64,000 nt of DNA. Source: Adineta steineri. Taxonomy: Eukaryota > Rotifera > Eurotatoria > Adinetida > Adinetidae. Below are positions 52,796 to 63,391 of this stretch, piece after piece. The stretch lies in assembly GCA_905250115.1 (NCBI GenBank), contig CAJNOI010000009.1, positions 1,078,818 to 1,142,817 of the forward strand. The letters are read 5' to 3'. Both the position numbers and the translations under genes were made by a program. Under the pieces are notes generated by a model. It saw nothing but the letters and a program-made list of their open reading frames with translations. It ran no database searches and was not told where the DNA came from. Within the stretch, counting starts at the first letter, position 1. Each line of letters opens with the position of its first letter.

Positions 52796-53228
52796 CCATT
52801 TCAAAAAAAAAGGCAGATGGGTATTTTTTGATAGGAACAAGATAGAGAGCTGCGGTTTTCACTGTTAGAAGGAGCAGATGAAGATGCATCCAGACCTATC
52901 CGGGAAGATTTCTCTACCTACTTCCCAAAGGTTTTTATAGGAAACTCTTGGACAAACAGTATGTCTCGCATTAACGCCACATTAGTTTGTTTATTTTCGG
53001 GAGTGTTCTAGAATCGCCAGATTAAGAACTACAACACTGTGTGAAGATTTTACTGATGACTACCACTAATTCAATCTTTCACTGGTAAAAAAACACTTTG
53101 GTAACTAGTTAGAGAAATTTTCCCAGATAGGTTTTGATACATCTTCATCTGCTCTTTCTAACAGTGAAAACTGCAGCTCTCTATCTTGTTCCTATCAAAA
53201 AATATCCACCCGCCTTTTTTTGAAATGG
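52796..53228. mobile_element. MITE-like element with ~130-base terminal inverted repeats
   Basis: Left end CCATTTCAAAAAAAAAGGC at 52796, right end the inverse (CCTTTTTTTGAAATGG) at 53228. The arms match through GATAGGAACAAGATAGAGAGC, TTTTCACTGTTAGAA, GAGCAGATGAAGATG and into the interior (GGGAAGATTTCTCTA against TAGAGAAATTTTCCC). Internal sequence about 170 bases, non-coding. No exact target duplication was seen. It lies downstream of both the FYCO1-like gene and the orphan membrane gene. Confidence 0.75.
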
Positions 53229-53381
53229 ACAATAGGTTTCTTTATTACTAGTTTTAATTACAAAATCATGAATAACAAGTACTTCATATATTACATACTT
53301 GTAAATTATTTACTATTGATAACTTTCGTCATATGTGATTGCAATATTCTGATATCAATAAAATTGACTGTATCATTAGGT

Positions 53382-53933
53382 TTACTGGTCTTCTTGCGTG
53401 TACCATTCTTCCATATAATCACATGTTGTGTTTGTATTAGTTAATTGCCATAGGAACCATTCGTTTAAGCTCCAAAAAAATAGGAGATATATTGTAATAA
53501 ACCAGAAGACCAATGTCATACAAATAATAAATATAAACAGGCTAATTAAAACGGGTAATAGAAAATGTATAACATAGCATATATGTATAAAGATCGATGC
53601 TTGATCCCAAGGATTTATTCTATTCATAATTATCCAACCAATACTAATACGTAGATTCACACATGGAAAGAAGATAAAAATAATAAAGATTTCTGATTGC
53701 CAGAATGTTTCAAGATTGAATGAAATACTTTCACTCCATATTAACGAGTTTGTCACGTGAAAGAACATAAAATATATTAGACTAGTATCAACTACAATTC
53801 CTAATATAATCAAGCCAAAAAAATGAATCTTATAGAGAATAGTTGTTAATTTCTTCAGTCTATTTTTGATTTTGACGAAAATAGAAATCATTAAATGATA
53901 ATTACTTGTATCAAAAAATGACATAAATAACAT
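53382..53933 (-). CDS. Orphan multi-pass membrane protein, single exon
   Basis: 183 residues, about four hydrophobic segments: residues 37-58 (IHFFGLIILGIVVDTSLIYF), 83-102 (FIIFIFFPCVNLRISIGWII), 112-145 (FIHICYVIHFLLPVLISLF onward) and 146-165 (LVFWFITIYLLFFW). A Lys-rich stretch precedes the first (KIKNRLKKL), and the C-terminus is polar and acidic (YMEEWYTQEDQ). The length and hydrophobic layout are unlikely by chance even in AT-rich DNA. No family is recognised. It might be a fragment of a larger receptor-like protein. Confidence 0.45.
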   Translation of the reverse strand: MLFMSFFDTSNYHLMISIFVKIKNRLKKLTTILYKIHFFGLIILGIVVDTSLIYFMFFHVTNSLIWSESISFNLETFWQSEIFIIFIFFPCVNLRISIGWIIMNRINPWDQASIFIHICYVIHFLLPVLISLFIFIICMTLVFWFITIYLLFFWSLNEWFLWQLTNTNTTCDYMEEWYTQEDQ

Positions 53934-54155
53934 ACGGACAATTTTTTTCTTGATTCCTTATATGTACTTTTTCTATGACAACTTAAATATAAACAGTGTC
54001 TGATTCATCGTATGTGACATACTCTTATTTGAAGAAAAAAATCACACCTGACTAAAAGGGCATTAAGAACATAGAATTTAATATTGTAAATCTTTTATTT
54101 TTTTAAAAGAAAAATAAATATTTCATGTCCTCGAAAAAAAGTAATGTTCATATAT

Positions 54156-57100
54156 TTAACTGTTTGCTATTGCTTGCAGTTTATCCATTTTATCGTAAAC
54201 TTTTGTAAAAAATTTCGTTGCATGTCCAACTTTTGGTTTATGAAGTTGTTCGACATGATGAAAAAGATAATTTAAAGAAAAATCAACATTTTTCATAATG
54301 AAAATGTTTAAATTTTTATCATTAGAATTTTGTAAAGTACGTTCATAATATTTTAAATGTAATTTAATTAATTCTACAAGTGCTTCAACGATAACAGGAT
54401 TTATTGATGAATAATGTATTTTAAATATATCTCGTGAAAATGTTAAATATGCTTTAGTAAATTGTAATGTACTTGGTGCTAGATCAATTTGTAAAATATC
54501 TTCTTGATCATCTTTTATGAATGGTTCAAGAAATGTATTACCATCAATACCTAATTCATTAAATTCATAATATAATTGATTTAATCGATCAGGTGTTTGA
54601 AATGTTACTGGTATCCATTTTTCATCTCGATGTCGTTGTCTTAATGTATCAATAATAAATTCTTTTTGTGTACGAATAATTTGCGTTAAGATTTGTTCAA
54701 GTTGTTCTTCAAAAATAAATTTAATATCAATTAATTTTGTTGAAAATTCATCAGCTTTTGTAAATAAAATATCAATATTTTTCATTGAAAATGTAAAATT
54801 TTTTATACTAATGTATTGTTGATTACGTAAAAGTACAATTAATTTTTCAATTTCTTTTGACATCCAAACAATAAATTTTGTAAATGTTGATTTTTGATCT
54901 TTAAATAATTGTACAAATTCATAATAGCTATCGACAAGACGTGTAAAAAATGTATTAACAAATTTTTCAACAAAAGCAACATTTAATTGTTCAATTTTTG
55001 TTTCTTTAAGTGTTGTTTTCATTAGAGAAAGTTGGATTGTAAAAAACAAATCACTAAAATAAAAAAAAAGAAACATTATTTCAGAGTGAAACTTCCAGGC
55101 AATTCTACAAGCACAAAAGTCAGTGAAATAGCGATAGCTCTTCATCAAGAGGTCATGGGCACGAATCGTTTTAAGCTTTTGCTAGTCATATTTGTAGTCA
55201 GAGTATGAGCTGTAAGTCGAGTGAACAATTCGGATCCTCTCCTCGTCAAATGAAATTCTAGTTTAATTCTAATAATAGGTAAATATATTTTTCGAACAAA
55301 TAATTGGTGATGACCAGTAATCCGGAAAATAAAAATCTGGAAAAGGAAGCTTTGAAAAAGAGAACATCCGAGAAAATTTTAGTCGAAGTTTTGTTAATGA
55401 TAGAAGATATAACAAAAGGTCTAGAAACATTAGAGACAACCTAATGAGCTTATTTCTTTGAAGCAACCAGAAGTGAGAATTCTTCAAGAAGCTCGTCATG
55501 ATCAATGTCGTTGTTGTAACTGTAGGTATTTAGGGTGTGGGTATGAATGTAGATGGGTGTGGGTGGGTGAGGGTGAATGTAGGTGGGTGTGGGTATGAAT
55601 GTAGATGGGTGTGGGTGGGTGAGGGTGAGTGTAGGTGTGGATGTATAAGTATGGACTATTCTTCTTCCACATCAATATCCTCACCCACACGATAAAATCT
55701 TTCGAGATAATTTATTTCTTCACCAGATTTTTATTTTCCGGATTACTTGACATATTCAAATATTTCTTAGTATTAGCTGTTTCTGAAAGTTACTGCTCCT
55801 ATGAATTACATTACCAAGCTTTAGGTACATATCCTAATCGTTTAATTATTCGTATACGATGATAATAATGTTTTAATAAATTCGTTGAGCAACCACGTTC
55901 ACATATATTAAGAATTTCTTTTTCAATTAATTTACGTAATTCTTGTTCTTGTTCTTGTACACTTTTCATATATGTATTAATTAATGGAAATAATTGTTGT
56001 TCGTGTTTATTAAGAAATTCTTGACTATATTTTCTTGCTTGAAGTATTAAAACTAATGCTTGATCATAATTTCTTTCAGCTAAAAGTATTGTTAAATTTT
56101 CTTGAGTATTTTTTATCCATTCTTCAGAAAAGAATTCGTCTCCTAAAACTTGTTCTTGTTGAGTTTGAAGTAAAAATTCTACTGAAGAGCGTCTGGTATC
56201 TGTCTGAAGTGTACTTTCAAGTAATTCAACCCATTGTTTTTTTATTTGTGCATTTTTACACATGAGAGTTATTGTATCAAGATTATATTTAATTGAAAAT
56301 GAATTACGAATAATATCATCTTTAACATTAATTATTTGTATTGATACTGCTGGAGAATATTGTTTATTTTCTTCACCATCTTGATTATCATTTATATTTC
56401 TTAGATTTTTATGAAGTTTTATAACTTGATCAACATCATAAGCTGTTGCTGAACGAATATTTGTTGATTTAGTTATGATAAAATAATCATTAAATAAAAG
56501 ACCATAACATGGAGAAGTTAAATGTGATGTTGATGATTTATTTATTTCATCCGTTTTATAATGTTGATTACTTGAAACATTTTCAAATTTAACTTCAAGT
56601 AATTTACCGCTATAAATCAAACGACGGGTTAGATTAGTTGAAACAAGACCTAAACTTTCACAATGATGTAAAAGTGATTGCCATGAATCAGCATCTATGG
56701 GTATAGATGCGTCAGGCTAAAATAGTTTAAGTCAAGATTAGATTATTAAATCACTAAAAACTATCAATCTAAATTGCCTTAGTAAATCGTTAGTAATAGT
56801 TACAAAGCTTATCTATACTCTATACTACTAATAAGAGAAGCATCTAAGATGTTCAATTTATTTAGATTCTATCTTTTGATTATAAATAAGTTTTAATGAA
56901 GTATAAAATAAAGTAAAAAAGATATTCTTTCATCTAGTATTTACTTTCACGATACAGACTTGTTAATATACAACTAGGGATGTACCGAGCCCGAGCCTTG
57001 ACCGAGCCTCTCGGGCTCGGGGCTCGGTAGGCTCGGTCAGGCTCGGGCTCGGTAGGCTCGGGGCTCGGTCCAGGCTCGGGCTCGGTGGGCTCGGGGCTCG

Positions 57101-58986
57101 GTCAGGGCTCGGTAGGCTCGGTCAGGCTCGGGCTCGGTCAGGCTCGGGGCTCGGTAGGCTCGGGCTCAGATGTAAGAAATTCACTCCTACATCCACCTGA
57201 CACCGAGCCTTGACCGAGCCTCGAGTTGTGACCGAGCCTACCGAGCCCGAGCCCTGACCGAGCCCCGAGCCTACCGAGCCCGAGCCTTGACCGAGCCCCG
57301 AGCCTGACCGAGCCCCGAGCCTAACCGAGCCCCGAGCTTACCGAGCCCCGAGCCTGACCGAGCCCCGAGCCTACCCGAGCCCGAGAGGCTCGGGCTCGGT
57401 ACATGCCTATATACAACTGGCGATGATTGTGATGGTGAGTTTTTAACATTATTTGGATTGATAAATAACGAATAGAAGCATTTTTCGAATATGTAGTGTA
57501 ATAGTATTATGTTATTTTCTTGAGAATAACTAAGTTATGTCTACACACAAAAACCTCTATATGATGTTATTTAGTTTAATATAGATATCCTATCTTCTAT
57601 ATTAGTATTAATAAAAATACACTAATTATAGTTTACAAAATATTTGACATCTTTTGGATTAGTGGCGGAGTATATTTAGACTGACAATATATAACAAGCT
57701 TGCAAGATGTTGCGTATATACACCGTTATGAAGTTCTTTTAGTCTTTAAAAGAAAAAATATTGATCAGAAAAATTGTTTGAACATGACATATAAAAAACC
57801 AAGAGAAACAAGTTCTAGACACCTATGCTAATATATTTTTATTTGGATTAATCCATTTCAACTTATTGTAAGATTTTTGTGTACTTTAGCAATAATTTAT
57901 TAGTCTAGGTAAATTTCGAACGCTTGAAGAATTTCACAATCATCACTGTATTAGCTACGTTAGTTGGTTCTTTCCATGTATGAGAGTAATCGTGCACCAT
58001 TCCTTAACTGTATCGAAAAATATCTCAGCTTTATAATCTTTTTCAATTTTCTAAAATCTCTGTTCATCATGTCAGTTCATAGACTGTAAACATATCTACG
58101 GTGTACTTTAATAATCTTGAAGCAAATATAATGAGAATTCCAATAATTTTCATTTGACTATTTCTAATTTAGTTAATGTCTCGAAACAAGTAAGCTCAGA
58201 TCTATACACTAGTAGTCAGCAATTGCCTGAATTAAATTTGAATGTTTCATCTGTAGTTCTCGGAAGTTAAAGAAGACGAAATTTATATTATTAGCAAATC
58301 GTTTCGACGAATTTTTTATTAATATCAACTTAAAATAGATAACACAGTATTCTATACAAATGAGAATCAATTTTAATCTAAAAATATTCTTAAGTAATCT
58401 ACTTCATTTCTATTTTGGTCATAAGAAGTGATCCGAATTAAGCGAAACCAGTTTCTTTGAAGTTGAAGTATTATCGATACCATCAATACCTTCATTAGTT
58501 ATATGATCATATTTTATCATAAATTTATAATAAGAATAATATAAAATGTGTATTAGTAATTCACCCGATCACCATTTATTTTCATCTAAGTTGAATAATC
58601 TGACCTTATCTTCAATAGTTAATAATTCTTTAACGGTATTTAATAATTGTTGTTCATCTGCTAATAGAGTATGTAATTGATAAACTTCTGATTCAAGTGA
58701 TGAAACTTGTTTAGCTGTTTCAATGAATTTTGTATGATTACGATAAATATTTTGTTTTAAATCCATTTTAGCTTCACTAGCTATCAAATACATACGTCGT
58801 TTCATATTTACTAAGTCAGTACTACCAATAGATTGTGATGCTTAATACAAAAAAGTGAAGAACAAACATTTTTTTTCTATTTTAAAAGATTATTCATTAT
58901 ACCAATCGATCCAATAAATGATTCCGGCTCAAATTTCGGCTCCAATAATCGAGCACGAAATGATGGATCTGCATCAGTATATTCCA
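54156..58986 (-). CDS. EXOC8: EXOC8 (Exo84), exocyst subunit
   Basis: Exon 1 (58903-58986) MEYTDADPSFRARLLEP and KFEPESFIGSI. Exon 2 (about 58565-58841) IYRNHTKFIETAKQVSSLES plus EVYQLHTLL, matching human YQNYRQFIETAREISYLESE. The PH region starts RLIYSGKLLEVKFENV (about 56630) and runs to KKQWVELLESTL. The Exo84 helical domain follows (LTILLAERNYDQALVL; C-terminal exon 54156-55053 with DEKWIPVTFQTPDRLNQLYY, human SEEMWRRMNLMTPEALGKL). The exocyst tethers secretory vesicles to the plasma membrane. Two very long introns: about 56718-58564, holding the GC-rich hairpin, and 55054-55814, holding a TGTGGG-bearing element. The join of exon 2 to the PH exon is out of phase as read, so a small exon is probably missed between them. 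Confidence 0.9.
55316..55747. mobile_element. Inverted-repeat element carrying TGTGGG-type minisatellite, in an EXOC8 intron
   Basis: A perfect 25-base inverted repeat: AGTAATCCGGAAAATAAAAA plus TCTGG at 55316-55340, inverted at 55723-55747. Inside, 55533-55643 is a G-rich array of GGGTGTGGGT-type units arranged in longer repeats (GATGGGTGTGGGTGGGTGAG occurs twice). It is followed by an inverted C-rich tail (CCTCACCCACACG, 55679-55691). A four-base word TGAC lies one base outside the left repeat and immediately outside the right one; this is too short to prove a target duplication. It occupies most of the 761-base intron 55054-55814. Confidence 0.75.
56976..57408. mobile_element. GC-rich hairpin element with 22-base TIRs and 10-base target duplication
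   Basis: The body consists almost wholly of GGCTCGG(T/G) units in the left half and their reverse complement CCGAGCC in the right half, around a 30-base AT-richer loop (57176-57206). Terminal inverted repeats: the left end AGGGATGTACCGAGCCCGAG (plus CC) equals the reversed right end apart from one base (AGGC instead of AGGG). The word ATATACAACT lies immediately outside both ends (56966-56975 and 57409-57418). No coding capacity. The strong G+C content in a very AT-rich intron argues for a recent arrival. Confidence 0.85.
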
Positions 58987-59058
58987 TAAATTAATCTGAA
59001 AAAAAACGTGACAGTATATTTTCTATTTTAATTTTTAAATGAAGAAAAAAATAATTCA

Positions 59059-59763
59059 TCAACGAGCTCCAAATATTGAACTACCCACACGAACCATCGT
59101 ACTACCTGCTTGAATAGCACGTTCATAATCATGTGACATACCCATTGAAAGTTCGATTTCATTCAGTTTATAGTTATACTTTTCACATAAATCTTTTCGA
59201 CATACAGTTAAAACTTGAAAATCTTGATCATTCTCTGATTGTACATTATTTAATGAACCAATTGTCATTAGACCTTGACAAATTAATAATGGACAATTAT
59301 TTCGTATATATTCATATAAAGATAGAAATTGTTTTGGTTCAATTCCATATTTTTGTTTTTCATTACTTGTATTAATTTGTATAAGAATATTTAATTTTTG
59401 TGATTGTTTTTTAAGAATTAAATTTAAACGATTAGCTAAATCAATTGAATCAACAGTTTGAATACAATCAAGATTTGGTACACGTGTTATAATTCGAGGA
59501 ACTTTTTTACGTTGTAAATGACCAACATAATGCCAACGAATATCTGGACATTCACTACGAATTAATTTATGATTAGATTTCGTTTCTAATTCTTCAACAT
59601 AATTTTCACCAAAATAACGTTGACCAGCATGATATAGTTCAATAATATCTTCAACAGGTTTTGTTTTCGATATTGCTATTAAACGAACAAGTGAATTCGT
59701 AGAAGATGATATTTCATTGATACGTTGAAGAATTAGTTTTAATCGAGATGCTAATTCACTCAT
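59059..59763 (-). CDS. PLPBP: PLPBP (PROSC/YggS), pyridoxal-phosphate homeostasis protein
   Basis: Single exon, 234 residues from MSELASRLKLILQR, the usual family length. LIAISKTKPVEDIIEL holds the Lys that forms the PLP Schiff base. YFGENYVEELETK, IRWHYVGHLQRKKV (YggS signature WHFIGxLQxNK), LNILIQINTSNEKQKYG, GLMTIGS and the phosphate-binding end ELSMGMSHDYERAI ... VRVGSSIFGAR are all present. It binds PLP without known catalysis and keeps free PLP in check. A perfect acceptor (TTATCTATTTTTAG) ends seven bases before this ATG, which argues against the longer frame upstream. It lies 72 bases before EXOC8 on the same strand, and head-to-head with MKS1. Confidence 0.95.
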   Translation of the reverse strand: MSELASRLKLILQRINEISSSTNSLVRLIAISKTKPVEDIIELYHAGQRYFGENYVEELETKSNHKLIRSECPDIRWHYVGHLQRKKVPRIITRVPNLDCIQTVDSIDLANRLNLILKKQSQKLNILIQINTSNEKQKYGIEPKQFLSLYEYIRNNCPLLICQGLMTIGSLNNVQSENDQDFQVLTVCRKDLCEKYNYKLNEIELSMGMSHDYERAIQAGSTMVRVGSSIFGAR

Positions 59764-60203
59764 TTCATATCTAAAAATAGATAAAAGAATTACGATACAA
59801 ATCAAAACAAACTATTAAATGAGTAAGATTTATTTTATTTTTCTTTAATGGCTGCCAATTCGAAATAATTTTTTTCGAGAAAAATGACAAGAATAATCAC
59901 ATTTTGTTTGTTCTTCAATAAATCTTCTGAAAGGTTGTAATATTTTTGATTCATTTAATTATAAAATATTTCTTTTATTATTGTACTATTCTCATAAAAC
60001 ATGATTGAATGAGTATTACCTATTGTATAGTGTCAATGAAAAAGTTAATCCAATTGTTTTGCAAAATATTTTATCTAATAATAATTGAAGCGTATATTAC
60101 AAGTCCCACGACATCTACACTTGATTTGGCCATTCATATGATATCGCTAAGACCAATAGATACATATTCTTATCTAAATTTTCGTTTTTTTTCGATAAAA
60201 ATT
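59764..60203. other. Divergent spacer between PLPBP and MKS1
   Basis: 440 AT-rich bases acting as a two-way promoter region. The plus-strand frame here is open in phase with MKS1 exon 1, but it encodes a hydrophobic stretch absent from the family, so it was left out of the coding region. Confidence 0.4.
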
Positions 60204-63077
60204 ATGTCAAATTTCGATACTAATAATGTAAATTGTGCTGTTTATCGATCAAATGATTCGATTAATAATTTTAAAATTCGGTATACTAATGACTATAAAA
60301 ACTAAGAGATTTTTATTAAGATTCTCTATTTTCCTAGAGTTAAACTAGAACGCTTAACATCTAATGCATTACTACCAAGTTTAGAAAGATTAAAATATGA
60401 AAAAGAACTATCTCGTTTACTTAATACGGATGGAAAACCAATTGAAAAACCGATACCCAAGAGAACTGAAGTGGTACCAATATTAGATCAAACACATAAA
60501 TCAAATTATGAAGAAGTTGTCATTAATTGGCAACAAAAACTTTTCAATCGTGTATTTATATATTTTTTCTTTGAATGTCATTTTGGTTTAATTCTAAATT
60601 TCATTTAGTATGAATTTGAAAAGTATGGTAAAGATATGGGACCATATAAAACAGCACTTGAACAGAAATATCTTGATGAGATACAAAAAATGAAGTAAAA
60701 ATGACTGGAAAAATTCTTACATAAAACCATGTTTGATTTCAGAGCGAAAGAAAAACAACCTGGAAGAATATTTACATATGTCGAAAATGATCCATACTGT
60801 CTCGAAAGAAGCGTATATAACTTTGATTTAATCTAATTAAAATAAGAATATTTATTTTAATTTAGCTTGAATATTTCATGACTGATTCACCGAATGAACA
60901 ACCAAGTCATTTAGCATTAGGAATTAATACTATTCGTAAGTTTTTTTTTGTTAGAGATATAAGACGCTTTTGCTATTTCTGGCATTAATATGTTCTACTT
61001 CCTAGATCAACCACGTACAGTACAGTTACGTTCAAATGCAAGGTTTGTTATTTCTATTATTTATAACTGATAAATTCATAAACAATTTCTTTAGTAATAA
61101 ACAAGATCTACCAAAAACAGATCTCATTAAACAAAAACCAACATATGAGGATCTTCTTATCAATCATTATGGTTCTCTACCACGTCAGACTATGTATATA
61201 ATGGCTGATTTAAGTGATACAACGAATATGGCAACAACTCAGCTTGCTATTTTTCCACAGCCACCAAATGAACATGTTTTATGTCGGATATATTATTCAA
61301 ATAATACAATTATATTAGAACCAGATTTTAATACTGATAAAATGGCTTATATTGTTGAAACAGGAAATTTAAATAATGAAGTCTATCAATATTATTTAGA
61401 ACATGTTTCCATACCTATTGATTTACCTGATCTTGTTAAAGAACGAAGATTATTTAATGAAATTTGTTTGAAACAACAAACAAAAATAGCACAAATTGTT
61501 GGAAATGAATTTGATATTGTAGATTTTCTAAAAACACAATACATTTCAATGATTTATTTTCTTATGTTTTATTATAGCCACCACCATCTGTTCTTAAGTT
61601 AAATGTCTTTGGTGAAATTGTTAGTGGAAAGAATTTTGAATACGATAACATTTATGTTTACTATTCAGTAGATTTAACTGATAGTGAGTTTTCAGAATAT
61701 CCAAAAAAATATATTAAAGTTTTGTAAACTTCATAGATTGGTATGTGGAATCATCTGCAATTTTATCAGGTTATACGCATACAGCAAGTACAACAATGTC
61801 GAGTAAATATGTAAATAATCAACTTTTAGATAATAAATTACAATAACAATAAACTAAATTAATTCTTTCAGGATGATATTGTTTATTATTCGCATCCATT
61901 TGAATTTGAATTATGGTATAAACCACCACCTAATACAGCTGATCATGGTAAATACTTCTTGTTTAAAATATTTTCTTCTTCGATTTTATTGAATAGAACT
62001 TCCTCGAATGCCAAAAATCTATTTTCAAATTTCTTCACACGATTCATGGGGTCGACATCGAATAGAAGGTTATACATATTTCGAAATACCAAATCTTCCA
62101 GGTTTATAATTAATTATTATTTCTTTATTGAAAAGTATATTTTCTTCAATAGGATTTTATAATGAACATTTATCATGTTGGAGACCTCGTGGTGATTCGA
62201 TATTCAATGAAGTTCGTCGGTTTTTTATTGGAGGTTCACTTGAACTTGAAGATCTATCTTATATTGCTGTTCCAAAGTCATTTGACAATGAGAAAGTAAA
62301 ATGACATATTGATTAAATAAATATTCTAAATATTGTTTTTGTAGGATAATAGATTAATGAATCGTTTTGGTTTTCGTACTGTTTCAACAGGAACATTAAA
62401 TGTTCGATTCAATATTGTTTTTCAATCACAGTATGTAAAGAAAATATGAAACTAATTTGATTGTTCTTATTTAAAATAGAAATTTTGCAATCATAAATCG
62501 AAAAAACCGGACTACTAATGTCGTTAATCGTTATGGGTATGAATTTTAAATAAACAAATAGTTCAAAATGTTCATTTCAATTTTTTATAGACTCGATACA
62601 TTTATATCAAATATCAATACTGTTCTTCGTAAGTACATGCGTTTTTACTCTAATTTAAGTTTATCCGATAGTATGAAAAGCATTTGTAAAACCTATTTAT
62701 CTAGACTACTTTAAACGTAGTGAGCAATAAATCATGTATAATATTGATAATCGCATACATTTGTCAATCTGACCTTCATCTATTGCAATAATTTTAATGG
62801 TTCGTAACATTATGTCTCTATCACTTGTATGTTAAGAAATCCAATCATTTGTTTGAAGCCATACTTATATGAATAAACGAGAACATGTGTATACTTTAAT
62901 TTATTATTATCGATGTAGTTTTATCTCGACTATTTTTTTTTTTCATTAAATTTCTATGTCTGAAAACTTGTATATTTAATTTCAGAAGAATTCGAAGAAG
63001 CAAAAAAACGTGCATATGAAGTACGAGAATCAACAGCTTACATGCGTACAACTAATACGAATGCATATTATGAATGA
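60204..63077 (+). CDS. MKS1: MKS1, B9-domain ciliary transition-zone protein
   Basis: Start MSNFDTNNVNCAVYRSNDSI matches the vertebrate GEAVYRSRDPVRNLRLRV start. Exon 1 ends at 60280 and exon 2 begins at 60339. Later blocks: VVINWQQKLFNRYEFEKYG (human VVIGWQEKLFSQFEVDLY), RIFTYVENDPY, PRQTMYIMADLSDTT, EHVLCRIYYSNNTIILEPDF, the B9 domain (NVFGEIVSGKNFEYDNIYV, ILSGYTHTAST, YYSHPFEFELWYKPP, RHRIEGYTYFEIP, WRPRGDSI), then RRFFIGGSLELEDLSYIAVP and a C-terminal helix with ESTAYMRTTNTNAYYE. It acts with B9D1/B9D2 and tectonics at the base of cilia. About fourteen exons with short introns, the last intron about 350 bases. Strong call; small exon borders are approximate. Confidence 0.94.
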
Positions 63078-63391
63078 TTGTATGTCAGATGATTCATTTT
63101 GCTCAGTAATTCACATGTAATATTTTGATTATTGTAATTAAGTTATTATTAAATAAATTTGTTTGATTCAGTGTAAATGTTATTATGAACAATAAAATTT
63201 CCTGTGATTATAAATAATGAATGCATGTTATTTCTTTGAGATAAAAACTAAGCTTTTATTAAAAAATAATAGTAGTGAACAAAAATATTGTTTTTTCGTA
63301 GTAGATTACTCGTTGAATTGCTCGATGATATTTTTAATTACATCTGATCTTGTCTGAGTATTACTTTTCATTATGAAAAAATAACAAATAT
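63078..63391. other. Tail-to-tail spacer between MKS1 and the GT31 gene
   Basis: 314 AT-rich bases between two convergent genes, presumably 3'UTRs and polyadenylation signals (AATAAA-like words near 63153 and 63191). Nothing else is seen. Confidence 0.4.

Noticed and set aside
55502..55690. Similar His/Pro/Thr-rich frame in the EXOC8 intron
   Set aside because: Translation of the minisatellite inside the inverted-repeat element, not a gene.
60009..60203. N-terminal extension of MKS1
   Set aside because: The frame is open but encodes a hydrophobic stretch absent from MKS1. The family N-terminus aligns from 60204.
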